Shown: positions 1 through 6,022 of the stretch, one piece after another
Layout of the letters: every line of letters starts with the position of its first letter
Position numbering within the stretch: the first letter of the stretch is position 1
NCBI GenBank assembly: GCA_003565815.1
Contig: PXAS01000468.1
Coordinates: forward strand, 1 to 12,579
Origin: PVC group bacterium
GTDB lineage: Bacteria; Verrucomicrobiota; Kiritimatiellia; SS1-B-03-39; UBA6053
Direction: 5' to 3'
Length of the DNA: 12,579 nucleotides
Program-made: the position numbers and the translations under genes
Notes under the pieces: generated by a model
Seen by the model: only the letters and a program-made list of their open reading frames with translations
What the model was told of the DNA's origin: nothing
Database searches by the model: none

Positions 1-105
1 GCTTTTCATGTCAATGTCCTGATCTTCGCTGAAGCTGCGAAGCTCGGCCATTTTCTTTTCCAGTTCCAAAATGGGTTTTTCGAAGGGGAGGACGTAAGTG
101 GACAT
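1..105 (-). CDS. accA: Acetyl-CoA carboxylase carboxyltransferase subunit alpha, N-terminal fragment
   Basis: Only the first 35 codons are inside the window; the gene runs off the left edge. The minus-strand reading from the ATG at 103-105 begins MSTYVLPFEKPILELEKKMA and continues with ELRSFSEDQDIDM. This matches the start of AccA proteins: a short lead, then an FE(K/Q)PIxELExKIxEL helix, then a Ser/Asp-rich stretch before the crotonase-like domain. AccA pairs with AccD to move the carboxyl group from biotin to acetyl-CoA, giving malonyl-CoA for fatty acid synthesis in the cytoplasm. It starts 21 bp after the stop of the kinase-like gene on the same strand, so the two may be co-transcribed. 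No Shine-Dalgarno is visible before the ATG. The call rests on the N-terminal motif alone. Confidence 0.82.
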   Translation of the reverse strand, partial: MSTYVLPFEKPILELEKKMAELRSFSEDQDIDMKS

Positions 106-126
106 GGTTTGGATCGTTTTTCGGTT

Positions 127-939
127 TTAGAGCAGGGCGTCGAGGTCTCGTTTCACCAAGGCCATGCTTGGATAACGTTGGAGGGGGTTCTTGGAAAGAC
201 ATTTCATGACCACTTCCTCGAGTTTTCTGGAAATGTCGGATCGGTATTCGTGCAAGGGATAGGCTTTGACGCGGGGATCGACCACGGCGCGCTTGTATTC
301 GGTCACGCTGTTGGCTTCGAAAGGCTTGTGCCCGCTGAGCAGTTCGTAAGAGGCCACGCCGTAGGCGAAAACCTCGGAGCGTTCTTCGACGGTGCGGTGG
401 ACCAGGGTTTCGGGGGCCAGATAGGTGGGCGTGCCGGGGAGGACTTTCATTTTGACGGATTTGGCCCCCTTGTGCCTGAGACTGAGGTCGAAATCAATGA
501 GCAACAAATCCACCGTGGGCTTGATGAGCATGTTTTCGGGTTTCAGATCCATGTGCAGATATCCCATGAAGTGGATATAGGCGAGAGCGGCGGCGAGTTG
601 TCGCACCAAGGTCAGCGAATGGGCTTTGAGAATCGGATTTTGGTGGAGAATGCATTCCCGGAGATTTTCGGATTCATGGTAATCGATGATCATGTAGGGA
701 ACCCCTTTGATGACCCCGTCTTCCAAAACCTTGACCACCCCGGGATGATCGAGTTCCTTGAGGATCTCCAAACCTTTCTTGAATGACTTGCGCATGTTGC
801 GGTCATGCTTATATTGTTCCCGGATGAAGCGCACCACCACCCGCTTTCCATTGGGTGCGACGCACACGTAAAGATCGGTTAATCCCCCCTTGGGGATCTT
901 GCGAATCACGCGATAATCAGATAGGTCATGGATTTGCAT
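127..939 (-). CDS. Ser/Thr protein kinase-like protein with degraded ATP-binding motifs (possible pseudokinase)
   Basis: A 270-residue protein made almost entirely of one Hanks-type kinase domain, with no membrane segment. Kept motifs are the catalytic loop HMDLKPEN (D131, K133, N136), the metal-binding Asp of subdomain VII (D149), APE (residues 175-177) and the subdomain IX/XI region. Several ATP-binding positions are changed. The VAIK lysine is Arg (VVVR, R37). The helix-C Glu expected three residues after F53 is Gly (G56, aligned on the following DHPGVV). The first Gly of the P-loop is Pro (PKGG, 16-19). DFG is DFD, and HRD is HMD. Activity is therefore uncertain: it may be an atypical kinase or a regulatory pseudokinase. 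It diverges from the rhomboid gene and sits 21 bp upstream of accA. No Shine-Dalgarno precedes the ATG. The fold is certain; substrate and activity are unknown. Confidence 0.93.
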   Translation of the reverse strand: MQIHDLSDYRVIRKIPKGGLTDLYVCVAPNGKRVVVRFIREQYKHDRNMRKSFKKGLEILKELDHPGVVKVLEDGVIKGVPYMIIDYHESENLRECILHQNPILKAHSLTLVRQLAAALAYIHFMGYLHMDLKPENMLIKPTVDLLLIDFDLSLRHKGAKSVKMKVLPGTPTYLAPETLVHRTVEERSEVFAYGVASYELLSGHKPFEANSVTEYKRAVVDPRVKAYPLHEYRSDISRKLEEVVMKCLSKNPLQRYPSMALVKRDLDALL

Positions 940-955
940 GTGTAAGTTTTAACAA

Positions 956-983
956 ATTGTGAGACGCTTGTACACTCTGACAA
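956..983 (-). promoter_or_regulatory. Candidate sigma-70-like promoter for the kinase-like gene
   Basis: On the minus strand, TTGTCA (978-983) matches 5 of 6 bases of the -35 consensus. CACAAT (956-961) matches 4 of 6 of the -10, with a 16-bp spacer. Transcription would start roughly 10 bases before the ATG, leaving a very short leader. Both boxes overlap the inverted repeat listed separately, so a protein bound there could block this promoter. This is pattern matching only. Confidence 0.35.
957..983. promoter_or_regulatory. Imperfect inverted repeat in the divergent kinase/rhomboid gap (possible operator)
   Basis: TTGTGAGA (957-964) and TCTGACAA (976-983) form an inverted repeat with 7 of 8 bases paired across an 11-bp spacer. 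It is centred near 970, close to the middle of the 62-bp gap between two divergent start codons. The size and dyad symmetry fit a dimeric regulator site. A plus-strand TAAAAT (988-993, 5 of 6 to a -10 box) lies 8 bp before the rhomboid ATG, without a clear -35 at normal spacing. The regulator is unknown and chance is possible. Confidence 0.35.
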
Positions 984-1001
984 CCCATAAAATGAATAAA
1001 A

Positions 1002-1838
1002 ATGAAATTCAAGGTTCATTCTGACCCTTGGTTGCCGGATACGCCGGTAACCAGATGGCTGATTTTGTTGAATGCCTCCGTTTGGCTGACCGGCCTCGCG
1101 GGGGATGTGCTGGGGTTTGCCCCGCTGTCCACCGAGGGCTTGCTCTTGCGCTTTGCCCTGTTCCCCGAACAGGTGGCGGCAATGGGCACGCTCTGGACCC
1201 CGTTCACCTACATGTTTTTGCACGGCGGAGCCGTCCACCTGATCATGAACATGTTGGGGCTGTATTTGCTGGGGCCTGATTTGGAGTGGGTTTTCCGCGC
1301 CAAAGGCTTTGTGTTTTTGTATTTGCTGAGCGGCTGGGTGGGCGGCATTTCCTATTGGGTGTTTTCCCACCTGCTCCTGGGGCAGATTCATCCGGTGGTG
1401 GGGGCTTCGGGGGCGATCATGGGACTGTTGGGGGCGATCGTGGCCATTTATCCGCAACGGGTTTACATCCTGTTGCCCTTGATGATTCCCCTGCGCGCGG
1501 TGACGTTGGCGGTGCTGATGGTGAGCGTACACCTCTTTTTCATGATCACCCCGTATGGCGGCCAGGTGGCCTATGACGTCCACTTGTTCGGGGGATTGGC
1601 CGGGTACGGCTTTGCCATGGCCGCCGCGACCCTGCATCGCCGCCAGTGGCAATCCCATCTGCCGAATCTGGACCGGGAACGGGACGCGGTGGAGCTGGAA
1701 GCACTGATTGTACGCATGGTGCGCGGGGACGAGCCGCTCTCCGAAGCCGAGCTGGAACGCTTCCACACGTTGCAAAAGGCCTTGCGTTACGAGGACGTGG
1801 TGACCGTGGAAGAGGCCAAGTCCTGGTCGTTGGGTTGA
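1002..1838 (+). CDS. Rhomboid-family intramembrane serine protease
   Basis: A 278-residue polytopic membrane protein with all rhomboid landmarks. The HGGAVHLIMN segment carries the H-xxx-N pair (H79, N83) that forms the oxyanion region. LEWVFRAKGF is the loop-1 motif. The catalytic serine is S136 in GASGAIMG, and the catalytic histidine is H194 in DVHLFGG. About six hydrophobic helices lie between residues 17 and 212, the basic bacterial rhomboid core. An acidic, helical, probably cytoplasmic tail of about 65 residues follows (217-278). Rhomboids cut single-pass membrane proteins within or next to the membrane; single-pass proteins in this window are possible but unproven substrates. The ATG at 1002 is chosen because an ATG ten bases upstream soon meets a stop. 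The last 52 bp overlap the rnc 3' end on the other strand. Confidence 0.95.
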   Translation: MKFKVHSDPWLPDTPVTRWLILLNASVWLTGLAGDVLGFAPLSTEGLLLRFALFPEQVAAMGTLWTPFTYMFLHGGAVHLIMNMLGLYLLGPDLEWVFRAKGFVFLYLLSGWVGGISYWVFSHLLLGQIHPVVGASGAIMGLLGAIVAIYPQRVYILLPLMIPLRAVTLAVLMVSVHLFFMITPYGGQVAYDVHLFGGLAGYGFAMAAATLHRRQWQSHLPNLDRERDAVELEALIVRMVRGDEPLSEAELERFHTLQKALRYEDVVTVEEAKSWSLG

Positions 1839-2530
1839 GTCCGCAACTTTTGCAATCCCGCCGCGGCCGCCGCCGCCTCGGCCGCGCGTTTGCTCATCCC
1901 CACGCCCCGGGCGATTTCTTTGCCCCGGATGAAGACCGCGGCCACGTATTGCCGGGCATGCGCGGGGCCGCGCTCTTCGATGATTTCATACTCGGGGCTT
2001 TGCTGCCAGGTCTTCTGGCTGTGTTCCTGCAGGGACCCCTTGGGGTTTTCGATGTCCGGGTTCAGGTCCAGACGGGTTTCCATGCGGGGCGCGAAATGGC
2101 GTTGGTAGAGTTTGCGGGCGGCCTTCATGCCGCCGTCCTGATACACGGCCCCGATAATCGCTTCCACGGCATCGGCCAGATTTGAATCCCGCCGTGCGCC
2201 CCCGGATTGGGTTTCCCCGCGTCCCATCAACAGCATGGGCCCGATTTTCCAGATCTCGCCCACCCGGGCAAGTCCGTCACGGCTGGTGATGCCGCTTCGA
2301 AATTTAGTCATGTCCCCTTCTCCCATGTCGCCTTCCAGTCCGAACAGATGTTCCGCGCTCAGCAGTCCGATGACCGCGTCGCCCAGAAATTCGAGCCGCT
2401 GGTTGTCGGAAACCGCTTCGTTCCCCTGTTCGTGGCGAAAACTGGGATGCGTGAGGGCCGTCTGCAGCAGGTCCCGGTTTTTGAAGCGGTAATGGAGGGT
2501 TTTTTCGAGGGATTTGAGGACGGTTTTCAT
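1787..2530 (-). CDS. rnc: Ribonuclease III
   Basis: A 247-residue protein with the normal RNase III layout. The endonuclease domain (about 1-150) has the signature NQRLEFLGDAV (43-53) with metal ligands E47 and D51, and the second pair D120 and E123 in LADAVEAIIGAVYQDGG. The double-stranded RNA-binding domain (about 162-229) runs from NPKGSLQE to the KRAAEAAAAAAGLQKL helix. It cuts dsRNA in rRNA precursors and structured mRNAs. The reading frame stays open upstream into xerD, but homology begins at the ATG at 2530, 8 bp after the xerD stop. The extra upstream residues are proline-rich and unlike RNase III, so that ATG is preferred. No good Shine-Dalgarno is present. The C-terminal tail is coded on the strand opposite the rhomboid tail. 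It is the last gene of the minus-strand run. Confidence 0.97.
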   Translation of the reverse strand: MKTVLKSLEKTLHYRFKNRDLLQTALTHPSFRHEQGNEAVSDNQRLEFLGDAVIGLLSAEHLFGLEGDMGEGDMTKFRSGITSRDGLARVGEIWKIGPMLLMGRGETQSGGARRDSNLADAVEAIIGAVYQDGGMKAARKLYQRHFAPRMETRLDLNPDIENPKGSLQEHSQKTWQQSPEYEIIEERGPAHARQYVAAVFIRGKEIARGVGMSKRAAEAAAAAAGLQKLRTQPNDQDLASSTVTTSS

Positions 2531-2538
2531 GGGGGAAA

Positions 2539-3429
2539 TCAGGCCCTGGGGTGAAAGGCGTGGTGGACTTGTTTGAGGCGCTGCTGGTCCACGTGGGTGT
2601 AAATTTGGGTGGTGCCGATGTCGGCGTGCCCGAGCATTTCCTGAATGGCCCGCAGCGGTGCGCCGGCGGAAAGCAAATGACTGGCGAAACTGTGACGCAA
2701 GGTGTGGGGATGGGGGCGGCCGCCCAGGTTGGCCAGGGTGGCGTATTCCCGGATGAGCTGCCAGAGGCGGGCCCGGGTCAGGGGAAGGCCGTTGAGGGAA
2801 AGGAAAACCTCTTTCGGGGTGACGGCGGTGTTGAGAAGGCGGGGGCGAACTTCGTCCACATAGTCTTTCACCCACTTGGCGCTGCGGCGGGCCACGGGGA
2901 TGAGCCGTTGTTTTCGCCCTTTGCCGAGGACCCGGAGATATCCGTCATCAAAATGCAGATCCTCCATCCGCAGGGTCACCAGTTCGGTGACCCGCAGGCC
3001 GCAGGCATACATGAGTTCCAGCATGGCCCGGTCCCGGCGTCCGCGGTCGGATTTTTTGTCAGGCGCGGCCAGCAGCAGATCCACGTCTTGAGGGGAAAGA
3101 ATTTCCGGGAGGTGACGCCAAAGGGCGGGACTATCCATGCTGTCGGTGAGGTCGTTTTTGAGGATGCCCTCTTGGTCGAGAAAACGGAAAAACATTTTGA
3201 TGGCCACGAGGCGGCGGGCGAGGGTGGCGGGTTGCAGTCCTTCGTTGCGTCCGTTCATGAGGAAGGCCACCAGTCTGCGCCGTTGGATGCCGGAGAGATC
3301 GGCCCGTTCTTCCGGGGTCAGGAAGTCATGAAACGCCTTGAGATCATTCTGATAGGCTTCGATGGTGCGCGGGGACAGGCCCCGTTCGATGCGCATGAAA
3401 TCCAAAAAAATTCTGACGGATTCGTCCAT
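2539..3429 (-). CDS. xerD: Tyrosine site-specific recombinase XerD
   Basis: A 296-residue Xer recombinase of standard length. The N-terminal SAM-like core-binding domain (about 1-90) starts VRIFLDFMRIERGLSPRTIE. The catalytic domain (about 108-290) has the full set: R146 (GLRVTEL), K170 (LGKGRKQRLIP), H242 and R245 (HTLRHSFASHL), H268 (LGHADIG) and the nucleophile Y277 (TTQIYTHV). The C-terminus RLKQVHHAFHPRA resembles XerD (RLRQLHQxHHPRA) more than XerC. The protein resolves chromosome dimers at dif near the terminus, normally with XerC and FtsK. No phage or integron genes flank it, which supports a housekeeping role. It lies 12 bp after the lipoprotein-like gene and 8 bp before rnc. XerC and XerD are hard to tell apart without a tree. 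Confidence 0.93.
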   Translation of the reverse strand: MDESVRIFLDFMRIERGLSPRTIEAYQNDLKAFHDFLTPEERADLSGIQRRRLVAFLMNGRNEGLQPATLARRLVAIKMFFRFLDQEGILKNDLTDSMDSPALWRHLPEILSPQDVDLLLAAPDKKSDRGRRDRAMLELMYACGLRVTELVTLRMEDLHFDDGYLRVLGKGRKQRLIPVARRSAKWVKDYVDEVRPRLLNTAVTPKEVFLSLNGLPLTRARLWQLIREYATLANLGGRPHPHTLRHSFASHLLSAGAPLRAIQEMLGHADIGTTQIYTHVDQQRLKQVHHAFHPRA

Positions 3430-3441
3430 GGGGTCACCAGC

Positions 3442-3807
3442 TCAGTCGGTCCCGGCGGCCTGCTCGCGGAAGGTTGCGCGGCGTTGCGGATCGCCGGGGA
3501 TGCCCTCGACGGCAAATCCTTTGTCGGCGAGAAGGTGAGCGATATTTTTCCGGGCGATCATGCGGGTATTGTAGCGGATGAACAGCCGGGGGGGCGCCAT
3601 GCGGGCTTCCACGGTTTCGAAGGCGCGGGCTTCGTCGGTGAGTTTCCGGTTGTCGTCGAGGAGGTGATTGGCCAAGGCCTCCAGTTCAACCCGCGAAGCG
3701 GCGTCGGGAATGGAGACCTCCCATTCCCGCAGATCCGAACGGTAGCAGGCCGCGCCCGCCAAGAGGCAGGAAAGGAGGATCGGAAGTCGGATCGGGAAAG
3801 CGTTCAC
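3442..3807 (-). CDS. Small exported protein, probable lipoprotein, with HMA-like fold but no metal-binding cysteines
   Basis: A 121-residue protein starting at GTG (3805-3807), 12 bp after the upstream stop. The N-terminus is a signal peptide: an Arg at 7, a hydrophobic core at 9-20 and a cysteine at 21 (LLAGAAC). The lipobox is loose, with Gly at -3, so lipidation is likely but not sure. The rest reads as beta (EWEVSIP), helix (RVELEALANHLLD), beta (VEARMA), beta (RLFIRYNT), helix (RKNIAHLLADKGF), beta (VEGIP). This is the order of the heavy-metal-associated ferredoxin-like fold. The metal-binding CxxC of that family is absent, so metal transport is not supported. No family is recognised with certainty. 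The context between a TPR membrane protein and xerD does not explain its job. Confidence 0.75.
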   Translation of the reverse strand: MNAFPIRLPILLSCLLAGAACYRSDLREWEVSIPDAASRVELEALANHLLDDNRKLTDEARAFETVEARMAPPRLFIRYNTRMIARKNIAHLLADKGFAVEGIPGDPQRRATFREQAAGTD

Positions 3808-3819
3808 GGGAGCGTTGCT

Positions 3820-5979
3820 TCAAGGCGATTCCGACAGGCGGCGGTCGCGGTCCAACATTTCCAGGGCGTGGGCGGCGCGTTGGCCCAGTTCGGGGTATCC
3901 TTCCGAAAAGACTTCCAAGACGTCCTCGAATGTGGCCCGGGCTTCGGAGATTTGGCCGAGTCGCCAGTGGGTTTGGCCAAGATTCCAATGGGCGGCCGGG
4001 AGCCGCAAATCCTCGTCCAATTCCACGGCGCGGACAAAATCGGCCTTTGCGGCCGCGTAATCGCCCAGATGCCAATGGCATTTGCCCCGTTGGAAATGGT
4101 AGTACAGATGACGGGATCGAAACCTCTCCATGCGCAGGAGGTCGGAGTAGATTTGGGCGGCGGCTTCGTATTGGCCGAGGGTGTAGAGGGTTTCCGCGTG
4201 CCCGGCTTCGGACTGTTCGCGGTGGGCGCTGTAATCTTCCCGGGTGGCATAATGCAGGCCAATGGTGCTGGGCAGGAGAATGATGATTGCGGCAATGCAG
4301 CCGACGATTTTGGTCCGATGTCGTTCGAGCGCGCGCACGAATTTCGGGTATTTGCTCAGTTCGAGATCCATTTTGGTGCGGAGGGGCGCGAATCTCAGGC
4401 AAAACGCGGCGGTGAGGGGATGCCACTCCGGGGTTTGCGCGGGCGTCATGGAGAGGGGGAATCCGGTGTTGGCCCGGGCCAGGTCGTCCAGGCTTTTTGC
4501 CCACGCGGCGCCCATGAGGGTGGTCATTTCCGGAGGCGCATTCCGCAAAAGGGGTTGGAGCAAAAGATGTTGAAGCTCGGGGCGAATCGGGGGGGCGGCC
4601 GGATCGTCGGGACGGGGCTCCCATTGCAACAGGCCGGCGCGACTTCGGAGTCCGTCGGACTGGGCCAGGGTTTTCAGGATGGCGCGGCGGTTGGGGTCGG
4701 GCAAATCTTTCCAGATGAGCGGGATGAGTCCGCCGGCGGTCATGCGTTTGACGGGGGCGCCTCCGGCTTCTCCGCCGCTCATTCGATCCAGAAAAATGCC
4801 ACGGGTGTCCGACCAATGGGATTCCAATAAAATTTTGCGGAGTTTGTTTTTGGCTTCCGAGAAAAGGGCGGGCTTTTTGCAGAGTTCCGCGAGGGATTCG
4901 ATCTCCGAGACCAACATGGCCGCGAGATCGGTCAAGGCCAGGTCTTCGTCGAAAATCTCGGGAGTGAAGGCCTGGTCTCCGTCGGGCCAAACGGGGAGGA
5001 TCGTGCCCGTTTCCTCCCAGGCGGAGAGGTATCCATTGATGTGGGTTTCCAGTTTCGCAGAAAGTTCCGGAGAGGGCGTGGACAGGGCGCCCGCATGTTT
5101 GGCGGCCAAAATGGCGCGGGCCAGCAACGGCCAAGCGGGGGCATCCGCCATGCCGTCATCCAGCGTGACGAATGCGGGCAGACAGCCGGAGGGCAGCGTG
5201 GGCAATTCGGCCAGGGTGTCGATGACCCCCCGGGCGGCTTCCGGTTCAAGGCGGGCCAGGGCCGGGAGTTCCCCGTCGAGATGATTGAGGTTCATGCCGG
5301 GAGCGGAAAGCTCCGGGTCCCGCAGCCACTGGGCGGCAAATGGGCCTTCATTGCGTTCCACGGCCGCGTCCAGGGTCTCGAGGGCGAGGTCAAACATGAC
5401 CGGGCGCTCCTCCGCCCCCAGCCGGGTCAGCCAGCTCATGCGCTGTTTCCAAAGACCCGCCCAAGTTTCCGAGGGGGGCGGACCCTCCAGCACTTTCCGT
5501 GCGGCCAGGCGCTGGGCGTCATCATCCTTGTCGTTGATGATCAGGGCCATGCGCCTGCGTTTGCTGCCTTCCGTCCGGTGTTCAATGAGGAGCCGAAGCC
5601 CGTCCAGTTCCAGCCGCGACGAGAATTCCCCGTCCTGAACCGTCTGCCGGGTGGAAAACAGCTCCGGCACCACGGAGAGGGGCATTTCCGCGGAGAAGAC
5701 GCCGGGGCGAAGCTGCAGGAGAATGATATCCGCGCCCTCCCGGGAAGTGATGCGGTATCCGCAGTTGAGCAAGTGCAGGGCCTGCACGTCGAATCCCGGG
5801 GGAAGGCCCGGCTCGAAATGCCAGGAGGATTTTTCCGCCGCGCCCCGGATCCCCCCAAGGGCGGGCGCGGTGAGGAAGGCGCGCCCGAGGACGGTGTTGG
5901 CCCGTTTTCCCTCGGGGAGGGAAACAAGCGGAACGCCGTCGTGCCAGCTATCTGAATAGTGTTGGAAGTCTGTAGCCAC
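3820..5979 (-). CDS. Membrane-anchored protein: six-hairpin glycosidase-like domain, TM helix and C-terminal TPRs
   Basis: A 719-residue protein. Residues about 1-150 form a beta-rich region. Residues about 170-530 resemble the (alpha/alpha)6 barrel of GH63/trehalase-like (MGH1-like) proteins: a helix with WKQRMSWLTRLG, APGMNLNHLDGELPAL, PAWPLLARAIL, HWSDTRGIFLDRM (388-400), then MTAGGLIPLIW and the SDGLRSRAGLL turn. The usual GPVWPP-type segment is not recognisable, so hydrolase activity is doubtful. A hydrophobic helix at about 558-577 (VGCIAAIIILLPSTIGLHYA) follows basic residues, which suggests a cytoplasmic N-terminal part. Two or three TPRs (about 594-692) follow, with motifs such as GQYEAAAQIY, GDYAAAKADF and GQISEARATF. 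The start is GTG (5977-5979); no better in-frame start exists downstream and no Shine-Dalgarno is visible. It lies 43 bp after the pseudo-histidine-kinase gene. The barrel call is from memory of the pattern. Confidence 0.8.
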   Translation of the reverse strand: MATDFQHYSDSWHDGVPLVSLPEGKRANTVLGRAFLTAPALGGIRGAAEKSSWHFEPGLPPGFDVQALHLLNCGYRITSREGADIILLQLRPGVFSAEMPLSVVPELFSTRQTVQDGEFSSRLELDGLRLLIEHRTEGSKRRRMALIINDKDDDAQRLAARKVLEGPPPSETWAGLWKQRMSWLTRLGAEERPVMFDLALETLDAAVERNEGPFAAQWLRDPELSAPGMNLNHLDGELPALARLEPEAARGVIDTLAELPTLPSGCLPAFVTLDDGMADAPAWPLLARAILAAKHAGALSTPSPELSAKLETHINGYLSAWEETGTILPVWPDGDQAFTPEIFDEDLALTDLAAMLVSEIESLAELCKKPALFSEAKNKLRKILLESHWSDTRGIFLDRMSGGEAGGAPVKRMTAGGLIPLIWKDLPDPNRRAILKTLAQSDGLRSRAGLLQWEPRPDDPAAPPIRPELQHLLLQPLLRNAPPEMTTLMGAAWAKSLDDLARANTGFPLSMTPAQTPEWHPLTAAFCLRFAPLRTKMDLELSKYPKFVRALERHRTKIVGCIAAIIILLPSTIGLHYATREDYSAHREQSEAGHAETLYTLGQYEAAAQIYSDLLRMERFRSRHLYYHFQRGKCHWHLGDYAAAKADFVRAVELDEDLRLPAAHWNLGQTHWRLGQISEARATFEDVLEVFSEGYPELGQRAAHALEMLDRDRRLSESP

Positions 5980-6022
5980 GAATCTGCCGTGTTGGGGTTT
6001 GGGGTGATGGGATCAAATGTGC

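Noticed and set aside
2531..2875. N-terminal extension of RNase III by 115 codons
   Set aside because: The extension overlaps xerD in another frame, is proline/histidine-rich and unlike RNase III; the ATG at 2530 matches the family start.
2539..3429. Tyrosine recombinase as the integrase of a genomic island
   Set aside because: Length, C-terminal motif and housekeeping neighbours fit XerD; no tRNA, att repeats or phage genes are visible.
2551..4830. A 759-codon open frame on the plus strand
   Set aside because: It lies antisense to xerD, the lipoprotein-like gene and the barrel-TPR gene, all supported by motifs. Its translation is low-complexity Gly/Gln/His-rich with no domain. Long antisense frames are expected in GC-rich genes with C-ending codons.
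3686..5134. A 482-codon minus-strand frame inside the barrel-TPR gene
   Set aside because: It is a frame-shifted shadow, rich in Arg and Pro, with no fold pattern; the overlapping 719-residue frame has TM and TPR structure.
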